64,000 nucleotides of DNA, taken from the NCBI GenBank assembly GCA_017535665.1, contig JAFXTS010000003.1, forward strand, positions 62,001-126,000. Reading direction: 5' to 3'. Position 1 is the first letter of the stretch, and each line of letters begins with the position of its first letter. The DNA comes from Bacteroidales bacterium. GTDB taxonomy: Bacteria; Bacteroidota; Bacteroidia; Bacteroidales; WCHB1-69. Under the pieces are notes generated by a model. The model saw nothing but the letters and a program-made list of their open reading frames with translations. It did no database searches and had not been told where the DNA came from. Shown piece by piece: positions 7,744-16,756 of the stretch. A program made the position numbers and the translations under genes.

Positions 7744-8496
7744 ATGAATTACGAAGTCAGAAACAAATATATCTCCGCAGGCGCCACGGCATTCTGTCTG
7801 GCTTTGTTGCTGGTGTTTCTGCTGTTGTGCGGTTTCACCCACAAGAATCCGCCGGATCCGCCGGTAGATGAGATGATTGTTGAAGTGCAGGAGATTGAGT
7901 TGGAGGATGTGTCAGGCGGTGGTAACATGATGGATGGCGGCAATTTCAACCCCACCAATCCGAAACCGTCTCCTGAGATTCCCGAGACAACTTCCTCTAC
8001 CCAGCAGCGGCAGTCCACTCCTACCACCAATACGGCCACCAGTCCCACCGGACCTAAGGCCAATGTGCCCGAACAACCCAAGCCCAACAGTTCTGCTATG
8101 TTTGGCAGCGACAAGGTGGGCAGTGGTCAGGAGGCTTCAACAGCCGGCGGTACTACGTCAGGCAATGGCGGCGCCAGCGGCCACGGCGACGGTCTGGGGT
8201 ATGGCAACGCAGCTGGTAGCGGCGGCGGCACGGGTGGCGGCACTGGCAGCGGCTCCGGCGGCAAATGGGCAAAGATACCCGATTTAAGTTCCCTCTCCGC
8301 CGATAAAGATTTCTATTTCGAGTTTGTCTGCACCGTTGACGAAAGCGGAAAAGTTACTAATGTGACGAAAACCAAGGATGGAGGAGCTCCTGCTTCTCTG
8401 GTGGATGCGGTTAAGAACAAGGTTAAGAATGAGGCTCGGTACTCTGTCGGGCATCCCGGCAGCTACAAATTGGGTTTCACGCTGAAGAAAAATTAG
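7744..8496 (+). CDS. TonB-like energy transducer
   Basis: 250-residue protein anchored by one N-terminal membrane segment (about 14-32), followed by a PPDPPVDE motif, a Thr/Pro/Gln linker and a long Gly/Ser/Ala-rich stretch (about 125-178). The C-terminal domain (about 185-250: FEFVCTVDESGKVTNV, ending in the beta strand YKLGFTLKKN) matches TonB/TolA-like periplasmic domains. With ExbB and ExbD it would transmit proton-motive force to outer-membrane receptors. The very glycine-rich linker in place of the usual Pro/Lys linker is unusual and could favour a TolA-like role. Confidence 0.75.
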   Translation: MNYEVRNKYISAGATAFCLALLLVFLLLCGFTHKNPPDPPVDEMIVEVQEIELEDVSGGGNMMDGGNFNPTNPKPSPEIPETTSSTQQRQSTPTTNTATSPTGPKANVPEQPKPNSSAMFGSDKVGSGQEASTAGGTTSGNGGASGHGDGLGYGNAAGSGGGTGGGTGSGSGGKWAKIPDLSSLSADKDFYFEFVCTVDESGKVTNVTKTKDGGAPASLVDAVKNKVKNEARYSVGHPGSYKLGFTLKKN

Positions 8497-8580
8497 TTTT
8501 ACCACACACTGCACGTATTACGTTCGTTTGTGTGAGGATACTGAGTTGGTGTTCCTCTGGCACACTCTATCCGCCGTCGT

Positions 8581-8603
8581 CTTGCAAATGGAGGCGTGAA
8601 GAA
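8581..8603 (+). repeat. Dispersed 23-bp repeat, copy 2
   Basis: Exact match to the minus strand of 473-495. It ends 39 bases before the -33 box of the downstream promoter. Confidence 0.6.
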
Positions 8604-8641
8604 TTCGGTGCGAGTTTTCCAAAATTATTTTCCTTACCCTA

Positions 8642-8671
8642 TTTGTCATTCGATAAATATCATTAACTTTG
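8642..8671 (+). promoter_or_regulatory. Promoter of the large T9SS gene
   Basis: TTTG, 18 bases, TAACTTTG: both boxes match the Bacteroidota consensus at proper spacing. The leader to the ATG at 8749 is about 70 bases and very AT-rich. Confidence 0.6.
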
Positions 8672-8748
8672 CATTGTCAATAAAATGGTGTAAAGTTCTT
8701 ATAATTTATTGTAAATTAATTATTTATAAATTTTTAATTATTATCTTT

Positions 8749-11700
8749 ATGAAGAAATTTTTATCATTTGTTGCATCAGTGTTTGTGATGATACTGATGC
8801 TGTCGGTGTCGCAGGTGATGGGCCAGCGCACCACCATCGCGGGGTGGACGTTCCCTTCCACCACCAGTCCGAATGCCATTCCGGCCGAATGTGGTGAGGG
8901 AACACTCTACGCTGACGGTACGCATGGTTCCTCCGAATGGGCTGTGGTGTCCTCTGGTACCAACGCCGGTATCTATTTCAGCAATAACGGTGCTGCCCCT
9001 TCAGCGGCTCTTTGTGATGTGACTACGGCTACCAAAGATATCACTTTTATCGGCAGTGCCAACAACGGCAACTCCGCGGTTTTTGTCGTTTCTACACTTG
9101 ATATGATGGATATCCAGATAAGTTTCAACGAGCGTGGATCCGGCACTGGTTTTGTCACTGAGACGTGGTCGCATAGTGTAGATGGGGTGAATTTTGTAGA
9201 GGATACCGTGCTGATAGGAATGAATTCGGGTACTAATGCTACCTATCCGCAACGCATTATGACGATTGAATTCCCCACAGATGTCAACAACCAGTCGGAA
9301 GTCTATATCAAGGTGACTTTTGACGGAGCAAGCGGCACCGGCGGTAACAACCGTCTGGATAATATCGAGATCAGCGGTGTGAGCGACCTGCCCATCACCG
9401 CACAGCCGCAGTTCTCACAACTTCAGGGCAACTACTGTAACTCCTTCTCTGTGGAAATTACCTGCGCCTCAGAAGGGGCATCTATCTATTACACCCTCGA
9501 TGGCACCACCCCTGACAGCCTTACCGGTACACTTTACACCGAACCAATTCTGATTGACGCTACTACCACTCTTTCTGCTATCGCATACGCCGATGGATTG
9601 GATGTGAGTTCTGTCAATACCGCCAATTATGTGCTTCCTACCGAGGTGAGCACCATTTCAGAGTTCAAAAACGATGCGGAACACAATTACTTCAAACTGA
9701 CCGGCGACCTCACGGTAAGCCATCAGACGGGTAGTTACATCTTCATTCAGGATGCCACTGCCGCTACCTGTATCTATGGTTCGGGTATGCCGACTTTCAC
9801 GAATGGTAATGTTATCAGCGGTGGCGTTTGCGGTGTAAAATCTCCCTATTATGGATTGGTAGAAATCGCTAATGCTGAGTTCCTTAACCCCACTCCCACT
9901 ACGGGTACTGCCGTTGAACCCATCGAAGTGACCATCGCTGAATTGAATGCCAACTTCGACGATTATGACTGCAAACTCGTGACGGTTACCAACGCTACTT
10001 TCCAAAGCGGTACTTTCAGCACTTCAAGCAACAGTTGTGTGACCTTATCACAGGGCAGCGATGAGATTTTGGCCTGCAACCAACTTCGTGTCCTTGATAA
10101 CTATTCCGTGCCGTCAGGAATGTGCAGCGTGACGGGTTTCGCTATCCCTCACGATGACCAGCACCGTCTCGCTCCGCGTGGAGAGTACGACATCGTTCCG
10201 ATGATTGCAGATGTCACGATTACTACTCCTGCATACGGTGAAGTGTATGAGCAGAATGCCGTCATCAATCCTGCATTTACTTATAACTATTTTGATTTTG
10301 AAAATGGTTCGATGATCCATGTGGAACTCACCCTCAATGGTGAGAATGTGCTCGACACCTATCTCCACGATGCAGACGAAGTGACTGCACATCAAAGTGC
10401 TGATTTGATGGAATATCTGACCGAGATTGGCGACTGCCAGTACATCGTCTCTTTGGTGACCAGCGACAATACCGTTCTGGCTACCGACACGGTCATCTTC
10501 CTGCTCACCACGACTTACGTGGCCATCGAAACCTCCGAGACCGCCCTCTCATTTGAGGCTACCAACGAAACGCACACCTTCACGGTGACGGCCTTCAACC
10601 TCACGGAAGCCATCGCCATCACGGTGGATAACGCCGCTTTCGAGGTGACTCCCGCCACGCTGCCTGCCAATGCTAACGCTGCCGAGGTGACCGTTACTTT
10701 CGTGGGTGAGGCTTCTGCCAACGGTACCGTCACGCTGGCCTCCGGCGATGTGGTGGCTACCGTTGCCCTGAATGCGGTGATTCCGATTGATGAGGTGATT
10801 TATACGGTTGGTTTCGAGGCAGATGAAGATTTTAATGCTACCAATACTTATAATAACCCAACAATCCGTTACGATGGTCCTGAGGATCAGCAATGGGGCA
10901 GCTATTTTGGCACGGTATCCACTACCTCTCCCATTGATGATGCCCAGTCGATGCAGATGCGCTGGTACACCACTTCTCCCGATGCTATGGGCTATGCCTT
11001 CACCAACTTCAACCTGCACAATGTCACCAAGGTTGAGTTTGCCGCCAAATATCGCAACCAGCATGTGAACCTCCGCGTGAGTCGCTCACTCGATGGCGGT
11101 GCCACCTATGGTGCTGACTCCGTATATGTGCTGACCACCAACCCGCAGGATTTCACCTATTTCGTTTCCGATTCCGGCCAGTATTATTCTGTGCGCCTGA
11201 AATTCCAGATTGAATTGGATGAGGATGATATTCCGTCCAACACCGCTCACTGTACTTTTGACCGCGTGCGTGTGTATGGCGTTACCGGCTTGGAGCCGAG
11301 CGTGGTGGATGATCCGGTCATCTCCGAACCCAGCAACAGCTACGTCAACCCGATCACGGTTACGCTGACCTGTGCCACCGAGGGTGCTACCATCTATTAC
11401 ACCACCGACGGCACCACGCCTGATGAAACCAGCATGCAGTACTATAATCCTTTCGTGATCGACAGCACCTGCACGCTGAAAGCCCGTGCTTTCAAGGGAG
11501 GTATGGATCCCAGCAATGTGGCTTTCGCCGAATATACTTTCCCGACCGCTGTGGCCAACATCGCCGAGTTCAAGGCTGCTGGAGCACTCACTGCAGGCAC
11601 CTACCGTATTACGGGTAGCGTCACTTTCGTTTACCGCAACGGCCGTCGCATCTTCATTGAAGATGCCACTGGCGGACTTCTTGTTTATGACAACACCACA

Positions 11701-12390
11701 CCGGTCGTCACTCGCACCTATAACGAGGGAGATGTCATCAGTGGCGGTATCGTGGGAACCTACAGTCTGTACAACGGTCTCAATGAGATGGTTCCGGTTG
11801 CCGATTGGGCCGCCGCCTTCGGTACAGCTACGGTTAACCCGGTGCTTGTTGATATTCAGCAGCTTACATCCAACTTCGCTGAATATGAGTCCCGTCTGGT
11901 TCGCATCAACAATGTCACCTTCCCCGATGGCCTTGAGTTCACCACCGACGAAACCACAGAAGTGGTTATGACCGACGAGACGGGCAGCGCTATGTTCCGC
12001 AACCAGTTCAAGACTTTGGACACTACTTTGGCCGCTGGTGCCAATGCGGATGTGATGGGTTTTGCCTCCATCTATATGCCGGATGACGAACCTACCTACC
12101 AGATTCTGCCGCGTACCAATGCCGACATTATCGAAATTGTGGGCATCGACGAGGCTGAGATGTTGGGCGTGAGCCTCTATCCGAATCCTACCACCGGTCT
12201 GGTGAACGTGAACTTTGAGGCTGCTGCCTGCGAGGTGCAGATTTGCGACATGTTCGGCCGCATCCTCTCCAACAGCCAGATGTCTGGCGAGCAGCAGCTC
12301 GATTTCAGCGCTTACGCTCCGGGCATGTACCTCGTGCGTTTCACCACCACCGACGGTCGTACCGCCGTGGTGAAAGTTACCCGCCGATAA
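8749..12390 (+). CDS. Large T9SS-secreted protein with chitobiase-C-like and OB-like modules
   Basis: 1213-residue predicted secreted or surface protein. I use the ATG giving MKKFLSFVASVF with a signal peptide ending near VMGQ; an earlier in-frame ATG would start before the promoter. Order: N-terminal beta-sandwich; first chitobiase/hexosaminidase C-terminal-like module (about 220-295, IYYTLDGTTPDSLTG); OB-like module (about 296-470); BACON-like or Ig-like strands (about 590-680, TVTLASGDVVATVAL); a jelly-roll-like region; a second copy of the chitobiase-C plus OB pair (about 855-1100); and a T9SS C-terminal sorting domain (about 1139-1213: SLYPNPTTG, APGMYLVRFTT). The same module pair occurs in the 1967-residue protein at 48-54 kb. 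No catalytic domain is recognised; binding or structural roles are likely. Confidence 0.8.
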   Translation: MKKFLSFVASVFVMILMLSVSQVMGQRTTIAGWTFPSTTSPNAIPAECGEGTLYADGTHGSSEWAVVSSGTNAGIYFSNNGAAPSAALCDVTTATKDITFIGSANNGNSAVFVVSTLDMMDIQISFNERGSGTGFVTETWSHSVDGVNFVEDTVLIGMNSGTNATYPQRIMTIEFPTDVNNQSEVYIKVTFDGASGTGGNNRLDNIEISGVSDLPITAQPQFSQLQGNYCNSFSVEITCASEGASIYYTLDGTTPDSLTGTLYTEPILIDATTTLSAIAYADGLDVSSVNTANYVLPTEVSTISEFKNDAEHNYFKLTGDLTVSHQTGSYIFIQDATAATCIYGSGMPTFTNGNVISGGVCGVKSPYYGLVEIANAEFLNPTPTTGTAVEPIEVTIAELNANFDDYDCKLVTVTNATFQSGTFSTSSNSCVTLSQGSDEILACNQLRVLDNYSVPSGMCSVTGFAIPHDDQHRLAPRGEYDIVPMIADVTITTPAYGEVYEQNAVINPAFTYNYFDFENGSMIHVELTLNGENVLDTYLHDADEVTAHQSADLMEYLTEIGDCQYIVSLVTSDNTVLATDTVIFLLTTTYVAIETSETALSFEATNETHTFTVTAFNLTEAIAITVDNAAFEVTPATLPANANAAEVTVTFVGEASANGTVTLASGDVVATVALNAVIPIDEVIYTVGFEADEDFNATNTYNNPTIRYDGPEDQQWGSYFGTVSTTSPIDDAQSMQMRWYTTSPDAMGYAFTNFNLHNVTKVEFAAKYRNQHVNLRVSRSLDGGATYGADSVYVLTTNPQDFTYFVSDSGQYYSVRLKFQIELDEDDIPSNTAHCTFDRVRVYGVTGLEPSVVDDPVISEPSNSYVNPITVTLTCATEGATIYYTTDGTTPDETSMQYYNPFVIDSTCTLKARAFKGGMDPSNVAFAEYTFPTAVANIAEFKAAGALTAGTYRITGSVTFVYRNGRRIFIEDATGGLLVYDNTTPVVTRTYNEGDVISGGIVGTYSLYNGLNEMVPVADWAAAFGTATVNPVLVDIQQLTSNFAEYESRLVRINNVTFPDGLEFTTDETTEVVMTDETGSAMFRNQFKTLDTTLAAGANADVMGFASIYMPDDEPTYQILPRTNADIIEIVGIDEAEMLGVSLYPNPTTGLVNVNFEAAACEVQICDMFGRILSNSQMSGEQQLDFSAYAPGMYLVRFTTTDGRTAVVKVTRR

Positions 12391-12410
12391 TCATCATTCC
12401 CTATAGTTCA

Positions 12411-12445
12411 AAACGGGCAGTCAGAATCCTGGCTGCCCGTTTTTA
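12411..12445 (+). terminator. Rho-independent terminator
   Basis: ACGGGCAG and CTGCCCGT form the stem, with A-run before and TTTT after; 20 bases downstream of the large T9SS gene. Confidence 0.8.
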
Positions 12446-12463
12446 GTTGGTGTCATCAAAAAA

Positions 12464-12491
12464 GTAGGGGCGCAAAATTTTGCGCCCCTAC
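12464..12491. repeat. 28-bp perfect palindrome
   Basis: GTAGGGGCGCAAAA followed directly by its exact reverse complement. It lies between the terminator and the end of tpiA. I recall GTAGGGGCG...CGCCCCTAC units as a common dispersed repeat in Bacteroidota and some other phyla. Confidence 0.8.
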
Positions 12492-12516
12492 ACCTATATC
12501 GGAATATTATCCCTTG

Positions 12517-13293
12517 TTAGTTCTCGTTGACTGCTGTCTCTGCAGCCTCGATGATGGCTACAAAATCGCCCGACTTGAGCGATGCGCCGCCGATCAGTCC
12601 GCCGTCCACATCCTCCTGCGTGAAGAGGTCCATGGCGTTGCTCGGATTGCAGCTGCCGCCGTAGAGGATGTAGCTGTTGTACGCCGTCTCGGTGCCATAT
12701 TTCTTTTCCACCAAAGTACGGATAAACTTATGCATCTCTTCGGCCTGCGCGGGTGTGGCGGTCTCGCCGGTGCCGATGGCCCATACGGGCTCGTAGGCGA
12801 TCACCACATGCTCGAATTTCTCTTTGGGCAGATGGAAAAGCGCCTCTTTGATCTGGGCTTCCACCACTTCAAAATGGCGGCCTGCCTGACGTTCCTCCAG
12901 CACCTCGCCGCAACAAACTACCGGAATGATTTCCTGCTCGATGAGACGGTTCACCTTCTCGGCAATCACCTCTGAGGTCTCGTGGAAATATTTGCGCCGT
13001 TCGGAGTGCCCGACAATGCAGAAGGTGACGCCCATGCCGGCCAGCATCGCCGCCGACACCTCACCAGTGTATGCACCGTCGTTGAACTGACTGCAGTTCT
13101 GTGCTCCCGCGTTGAAGTTCGACTCGTCGGCCATGTCGGTCACCAATTCCAAGTAGGGGAATGGCGGACAGAGCACGACCTCTGTTTTCAAGTTGATATT
13201 CTCGATGGCCTCCTGAATGGCGGTGGTGAGCTCTTCAGCAGCCTCGAAATCCTTGTTCATTTTCCAGTTACCAATGACTAATTTTGATTTCAT
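12517..13293 (-). CDS. tpiA: Triosephosphate isomerase
   Basis: Interconverts dihydroxyacetone phosphate and glyceraldehyde 3-phosphate in glycolysis. The 258-residue cytoplasmic TIM barrel shows the catalytic Lys in GNWKMN (K11), His in IVGHSERR (H96) and Glu in YEPVWAIGTG (E168). Length is normal. Its ATG overlaps the mreD stop by one base (TAATG), so translation is probably coupled to the mre genes. Confidence 0.97.
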   Translation of the reverse strand: MKSKLVIGNWKMNKDFEAAEELTTAIQEAIENINLKTEVVLCPPFPYLELVTDMADESNFNAGAQNCSQFNDGAYTGEVSAAMLAGMGVTFCIVGHSERRKYFHETSEVIAEKVNRLIEQEIIPVVCCGEVLEERQAGRHFEVVEAQIKEALFHLPKEKFEHVVIAYEPVWAIGTGETATPAQAEEMHKFIRTLVEKKYGTETAYNSYILYGGSCNPSNAMDLFTQEDVDGGLIGGASLKSGDFVAIIEAAETAVNEN

Positions 13294-13823
13294 TATATTG
13301 ATTGATTGAGGTTTGACTTATTGGGGATGAAAATATATTCGATACAAAGAATCAACAAAGTGGTGATGGCCGTGTTGATGAGGATGGAAAGGAAGGTCAT
13401 GCCGAAGCGGTTAAAACTCCAGATTTCGAGCAGACTGGTGAAGGTCTGGTGGATAAACACCATGATAAGTGTATAGTAAAGAAGCCACGAGAAATCTTTG
13501 GTCTTGGGTGTCGGGATGATTTCCTCTGTTTTTATCTTATTGACACTTAATAATTTGATAATCCATGGACGCAGGGCTACCAGCGCGAGGGTGGCAATGG
13601 CATGGATGCCAAGGGTGAGGTCGAAGATGTCCACGATGAGGCCGGTGGTGAAGCCGATGGCGTACTGGGCGGATTTGGGCAGTGTGATGGGCAGCAGCAG
13701 AATAGCCAGCAGGTAAACATTGGGGTTGATGAAGCCAAACACGTAGATGTGGTTGCACACCAGAATTTGGAGCGCCAGAAGGAGGAAGAAGCTCAGAATC
13801 TGTTTGGTGATCGCGTTATTCAT
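13293..13823 (-). CDS. mreD: Rod shape-determining protein MreD
   Basis: 176-residue integral membrane protein with about five hydrophobic segments, similar in size and pattern to MreD of the elongation machinery. Assignment rests on position directly after mreC (8-base overlap) and topology, because MreD sequences are poorly conserved. A segment near the N-terminus (FINPNVYLLAILLLPITLP) is typical of Bacteroidota MreD. MreB is not in this window. Confidence 0.8.
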   Translation of the reverse strand: MNNAITKQILSFFLLLALQILVCNHIYVFGFINPNVYLLAILLLPITLPKSAQYAIGFTTGLIVDIFDLTLGIHAIATLALVALRPWIIKLLSVNKIKTEEIIPTPKTKDFSWLLYYTLIMVFIHQTFTSLLEIWSFNRFGMTFLSILINTAITTLLILCIEYIFIPNKSNLNQSI

Positions 13824-14673
13824 CTTCCATTTTTTCTTTTAATTGGTCCATCTCTTCTTTATAAAGATTTCGGACAATATATACGTGGTTGACATGGTTG
13901 AAATCGGTGGCGAGTTTGATCTTGAGGGTGAGGAAGCTGTCGTTGGGCGACTTGCTCTTTTCGCTGATGACGCCGATGAGGAGTCCGCTGGGGAAGATGT
14001 CGGAGAAGCCGCTGGTGACGACACTATCGCCCACGTTGATGCTCATGTGCTCGGGAATGTCGTTCAGGTAGGCGGACGACGGGTCGCCGAATTTCCAGGT
14101 CACGGTGCCGAGTTGGTTGGCGGGGATGACCTTCGCGCTGATGTTGCTGTTCGGGTGGAGTAGGGAAGTGACGGTTGCAAAATGGGGCGTTACGTCGGTG
14201 ACTACGCCGGCGATGCCGCTGGCCGACAGCACGGCCATGTCGGGCACTACGCCGTCTTCGGAGCCTTTGTCAATCATCATATAGTTGCATTTGCGGTGAA
14301 TGGTATTGTACACCACGTTGGCAGTGGAGTAGTCGTACAGCTTCGTACGGGTGGTCTTGTGCGTGTTGGTGTCGGTCACCACACTCTCCGCAGTCGCAAT
14401 CGAGTCGCTGCTGACGAGGTAGTTGGACTCCCGCTCTTGTAGCAGTTGGAGATTCTGCTGTACGAGCGCGTCGTTTTCGGGACGCAGGTTGAAATGACTA
14501 ATGATGCTGTAACTCAGTTTGTTGATGGGAGCCGTGATGGTAGAGGTGGCATGGGCAATGGCAAATCGCGGGTAGGTGGTGGACTGATAGATGAAGTAAA
14601 AGCCCACGATGAACAATATCACTAATACAATGATATGCAGATATTTTTGTATGAATGCGATGAGCTTGCCCAT
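13816..14673 (-). CDS. mreC: Rod shape-determining protein MreC
   Basis: 285-residue bitopic protein of the cell-elongation complex. It has one membrane segment (about 10-30), a short coiled coil (about 60-100), and the periplasmic MreC beta domain (VVPDMAVLSASGIAGVV, then LLHPNSNISAKV, then GDSVVTSGFSDIFPSGLLIG). It follows pheS by 12 bases and overlaps mreD by 8. Confidence 0.92.
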   Translation of the reverse strand: MGKLIAFIQKYLHIIVLVILFIVGFYFIYQSTTYPRFAIAHATSTITAPINKLSYSIISHFNLRPENDALVQQNLQLLQERESNYLVSSDSIATAESVVTDTNTHKTTRTKLYDYSTANVVYNTIHRKCNYMMIDKGSEDGVVPDMAVLSASGIAGVVTDVTPHFATVTSLLHPNSNISAKVIPANQLGTVTWKFGDPSSAYLNDIPEHMSINVGDSVVTSGFSDIFPSGLLIGVISEKSKSPNDSFLTLKIKLATDFNHVNHVYIVRNLYKEEMDQLKEKMEDE

Positions 14674-14685
14674 GTCTGCGCACGA

Positions 14686-15708
14686 TTAACGGCCGGCAGC
14701 GGTGAATTGCTGGATGAAACGGGCGTCGTTCTCAAAATAGAGGCGGATGTCGTTGGTCTTATATTTGAGCATCGTCATTCTTTCGATGCCGAGGCCGAAG
14801 GCGAAACCAGAGTACACCTTGCTGTCGATACCGCAGTTCTCCAACACGTTGGGGTCCACCATGCCGCAGCCGAGGATTTCCACCCAGCCGGTATGTTTGC
14901 AGAGGGCGCATCCTTCGCCGCCGCAGATGTTGCACGACACGTCCATCTCCGCCGATGGCTCGGTGAAGGGGAAGTAGGAGGGACGCAGACGGATTCGGGT
15001 ATTTTCGCCAAAAAGTTGCTTGGCGAAATAGAGCAAGGTCTGCTTCATGTCGGCGAAAGAGACGTTCTTGTCGATGTACAGGCCTTCCATCTGGTGGAAG
15101 ATGCAGTGGGCGCGGGAGGTGATGACCTCGTTGCGGAACACGCGGCCGGGGCATATCACGCGGATGGGCGGCTGCTGCTTCTCCATGGTGCGCACTTGCA
15201 GGGTGGATGTGTGGGTGCGCAGCGCGATGTCGGGCTTCTGGTCCACAAAGAAGGTGTCCTGCATGTCGCGGGCGGGATGCTCCTCCGGGAAGTTGAGCGC
15301 CGTGAAGATATGCCAGTCGTCCTCGATGTCGGGACCCGTCACGGTGGTGAAGCCGATGCGCTCGAAGATACTGCAAACCTCGTCCATCATCAGGGAGATG
15401 GGATGGCGCGAGCCGAGTTCTGCGGTGGCCGCAGTGCGGGTTACGTCAATGTCATTCTGCTGGGTGGGGGCACTGGCCTCCAGACGGGCGCGATGCTCCT
15501 CGAAGATGGCTTGCGCGCGCTGCTTCAGCAAGTTGACCTGCTGCCCGAAGTTCTTGCGCTCTTCCACCGGCACGTTCTTGATCTCGCTGAGCAGTCCCTG
15601 CAACTCGCTCTTCTTGCTTAAAAACTGCATCCGGAACTTCTCTAACGCATCTGCCGTGTTGACGTTGAAATTCTCTAATTCAGAACTTATTTTTTCAATG
15701 ATTGACAT
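14686..15708 (-). CDS. pheS: Phenylalanyl-tRNA synthetase alpha subunit
   Basis: Catalytic alpha chain of the alpha2-beta2 class II synthetase that charges tRNA-Phe. 340 residues: an N-terminal coiled coil (about 1-85), then the class II core with motif 2 (CPGRVFRNEVITSRAHCIFH), a Phe-binding region and motif 3 (FAFGLGIERMTMLKY). A CysX2Cys/CysX2Cys-like patch (SCNICGGEGCALCKHTGW) occurs before motif 3, as in many bacterial PheS. pheT is not adjacent, which is common in Bacteroidota. It lies 36 bases after the cyclophilin gene and is likely co-transcribed with it. Confidence 0.96.
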   Translation of the reverse strand: MSIIEKISSELENFNVNTADALEKFRMQFLSKKSELQGLLSEIKNVPVEERKNFGQQVNLLKQRAQAIFEEHRARLEASAPTQQNDIDVTRTAATAELGSRHPISLMMDEVCSIFERIGFTTVTGPDIEDDWHIFTALNFPEEHPARDMQDTFFVDQKPDIALRTHTSTLQVRTMEKQQPPIRVICPGRVFRNEVITSRAHCIFHQMEGLYIDKNVSFADMKQTLLYFAKQLFGENTRIRLRPSYFPFTEPSAEMDVSCNICGGEGCALCKHTGWVEILGCGMVDPNVLENCGIDSKVYSGFAFGLGIERMTMLKYKTNDIRLYFENDARFIQQFTAAGR

Positions 15709-15744
15709 GAATGAAAGATTTTGTGAGGTGAGTTGTATTTTGAC

Positions 15745-16515
15745 TTATTCTTCGTTTTCTACAATCGTAGTAGAGATGATTTTGATGTCGTTGAAAGGAC
15801 GGTCGTAACGGTCTTTCTTCTGTGCGGCAATCTTATCCACCACATCCATACCTTCCACCACTTCGCCGAATACCGTGTACTGCATGTCAAGGAACGGAGC
15901 GCCACCCACGGTGGTGTAAATCTCGGTCTGCTCATCGGTGAAGGAGGTGCCGTAAGCCATCGTGATCTGGTTCAGCTGGTCTTTGGTGAAAGGCTTGCCA
16001 TCTACAATGTAAAATTGTGAACCCGATGAGGCCTTGGTGGGATTTACTTGGTCGCCCTGGCGTGCGGCAGCCACAGCACCGCGTTTGTGATAGTTCTCTG
16101 CGCGGAACTCAGCGGGGATGGTGTAGTCGGGACCGCCATTGCCGAGCATCTTGCCAGCCGGAGCACCCTTGGAGTCGGGGTCGCCAGTCTGAATCATAAA
16201 CCCTTGGATGATACGGTGGAAGAGAACTCCGTCGTAGTAGTTCTCCTTGACGAGTTTCAGGAAATTCTCCTTGTGGAGCGGCGTGTTGTCGTACAGGGCA
16301 ATGGTGATATCGCCCATGCTGGTCTTGAAAATCACTTTCGTTAAATCGTCCATATTGCGTTCTGTTTTTGTTTCATTAACCGCCTCTGTCTGCTCATCAG
16401 CAGATTCTCCGTTGGCTTCTTTGGCTGCGGAATTGCTCTTGTTGGCATTGGAGGAACTGCATCCTACGCCCATAATGGCAGCGCAGAGCAGGATTAAAAA
16501 GGTTGCTTTTTTCAT
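15745..16515 (-). CDS. Cyclophilin-type peptidyl-prolyl isomerase lipoprotein
   Basis: Proline isomerase, probably anchored in the cell envelope as a lipoprotein. The 256 residues start with a signal peptide and lipobox (IMGVGCS, Cys19), then a Ser/Asn/Glu-rich spacer to about residue 55. A cyclophilin domain follows (FHRIIQGFMIQTGDP with the catalytic Arg; GSQFYIVDG). An insertion near the C-terminus is typical of bacterial forms. It is the first gene of the minus-strand run to tpiA. Confidence 0.93.
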   Translation of the reverse strand: MKKATFLILLCAAIMGVGCSSSNANKSNSAAKEANGESADEQTEAVNETKTERNMDDLTKVIFKTSMGDITIALYDNTPLHKENFLKLVKENYYDGVLFHRIIQGFMIQTGDPDSKGAPAGKMLGNGGPDYTIPAEFRAENYHKRGAVAAARQGDQVNPTKASSGSQFYIVDGKPFTKDQLNQITMAYGTSFTDEQTEIYTTVGGAPFLDMQYTVFGEVVEGMDVVDKIAAQKKDRYDRPFNDIKIISTTIVENEE

Positions 16516-16571
16516 AAATTATTGTGTTTTAATTATTTATCAATATATAATGACCTAATTATTTTAGTTTG

Positions 16572-16579
16572 CAAATTTA
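16572..16579 (-). promoter_or_regulatory. Cyclophilin operon -7 box (TAAATTTG)
   Basis: Minus-strand TAAATTTG 57 bases before the start codon. No clear -33 box. Confidence 0.4.
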
Positions 16580-16715
16580 CATGAACTTTCTGAAATTTCT
16601 CCCTGCAGTCCCCTTATTTTTTCAACATTTTTCTAACGCTTTTATTCAAGAATTACAAACAATCAACGGCTCAAAAAATTACGAAAAAACGCCCTGAAAA
16701 GTCAGTTTTTTTGCA

Positions 16716-16723
16716 TACCTTTG
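16716..16723 (+). promoter_or_regulatory. parE -7 box (TACCTTTG)
   Basis: TACCTTTG 34 bases before the chosen parE start; it argues against a start codon at 16721, which would fall inside the box. Confidence 0.5.
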
Positions 16724-16756
16724 CGCCCGAAAATCAATAATTATCTTCTAAAGAAA

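Larger units (their letters stand above)
8497..8748. other. Intergenic region before the large T9SS gene
   Basis: No gene is seen. It holds the second copy of the 23-bp dispersed repeat (8581-8603) and a good promoter (8642-8671). Confidence 0.5.

Noticed and set aside
8596..8748. Longer start for the 1213-residue T9SS protein
   Set aside because: It would begin before the TTTG/TAACTTTG promoter and place 51 residues ahead of a good signal peptide.
14635..15621. 328-codon plus-strand open frame
   Set aside because: Antisense shadow of pheS.
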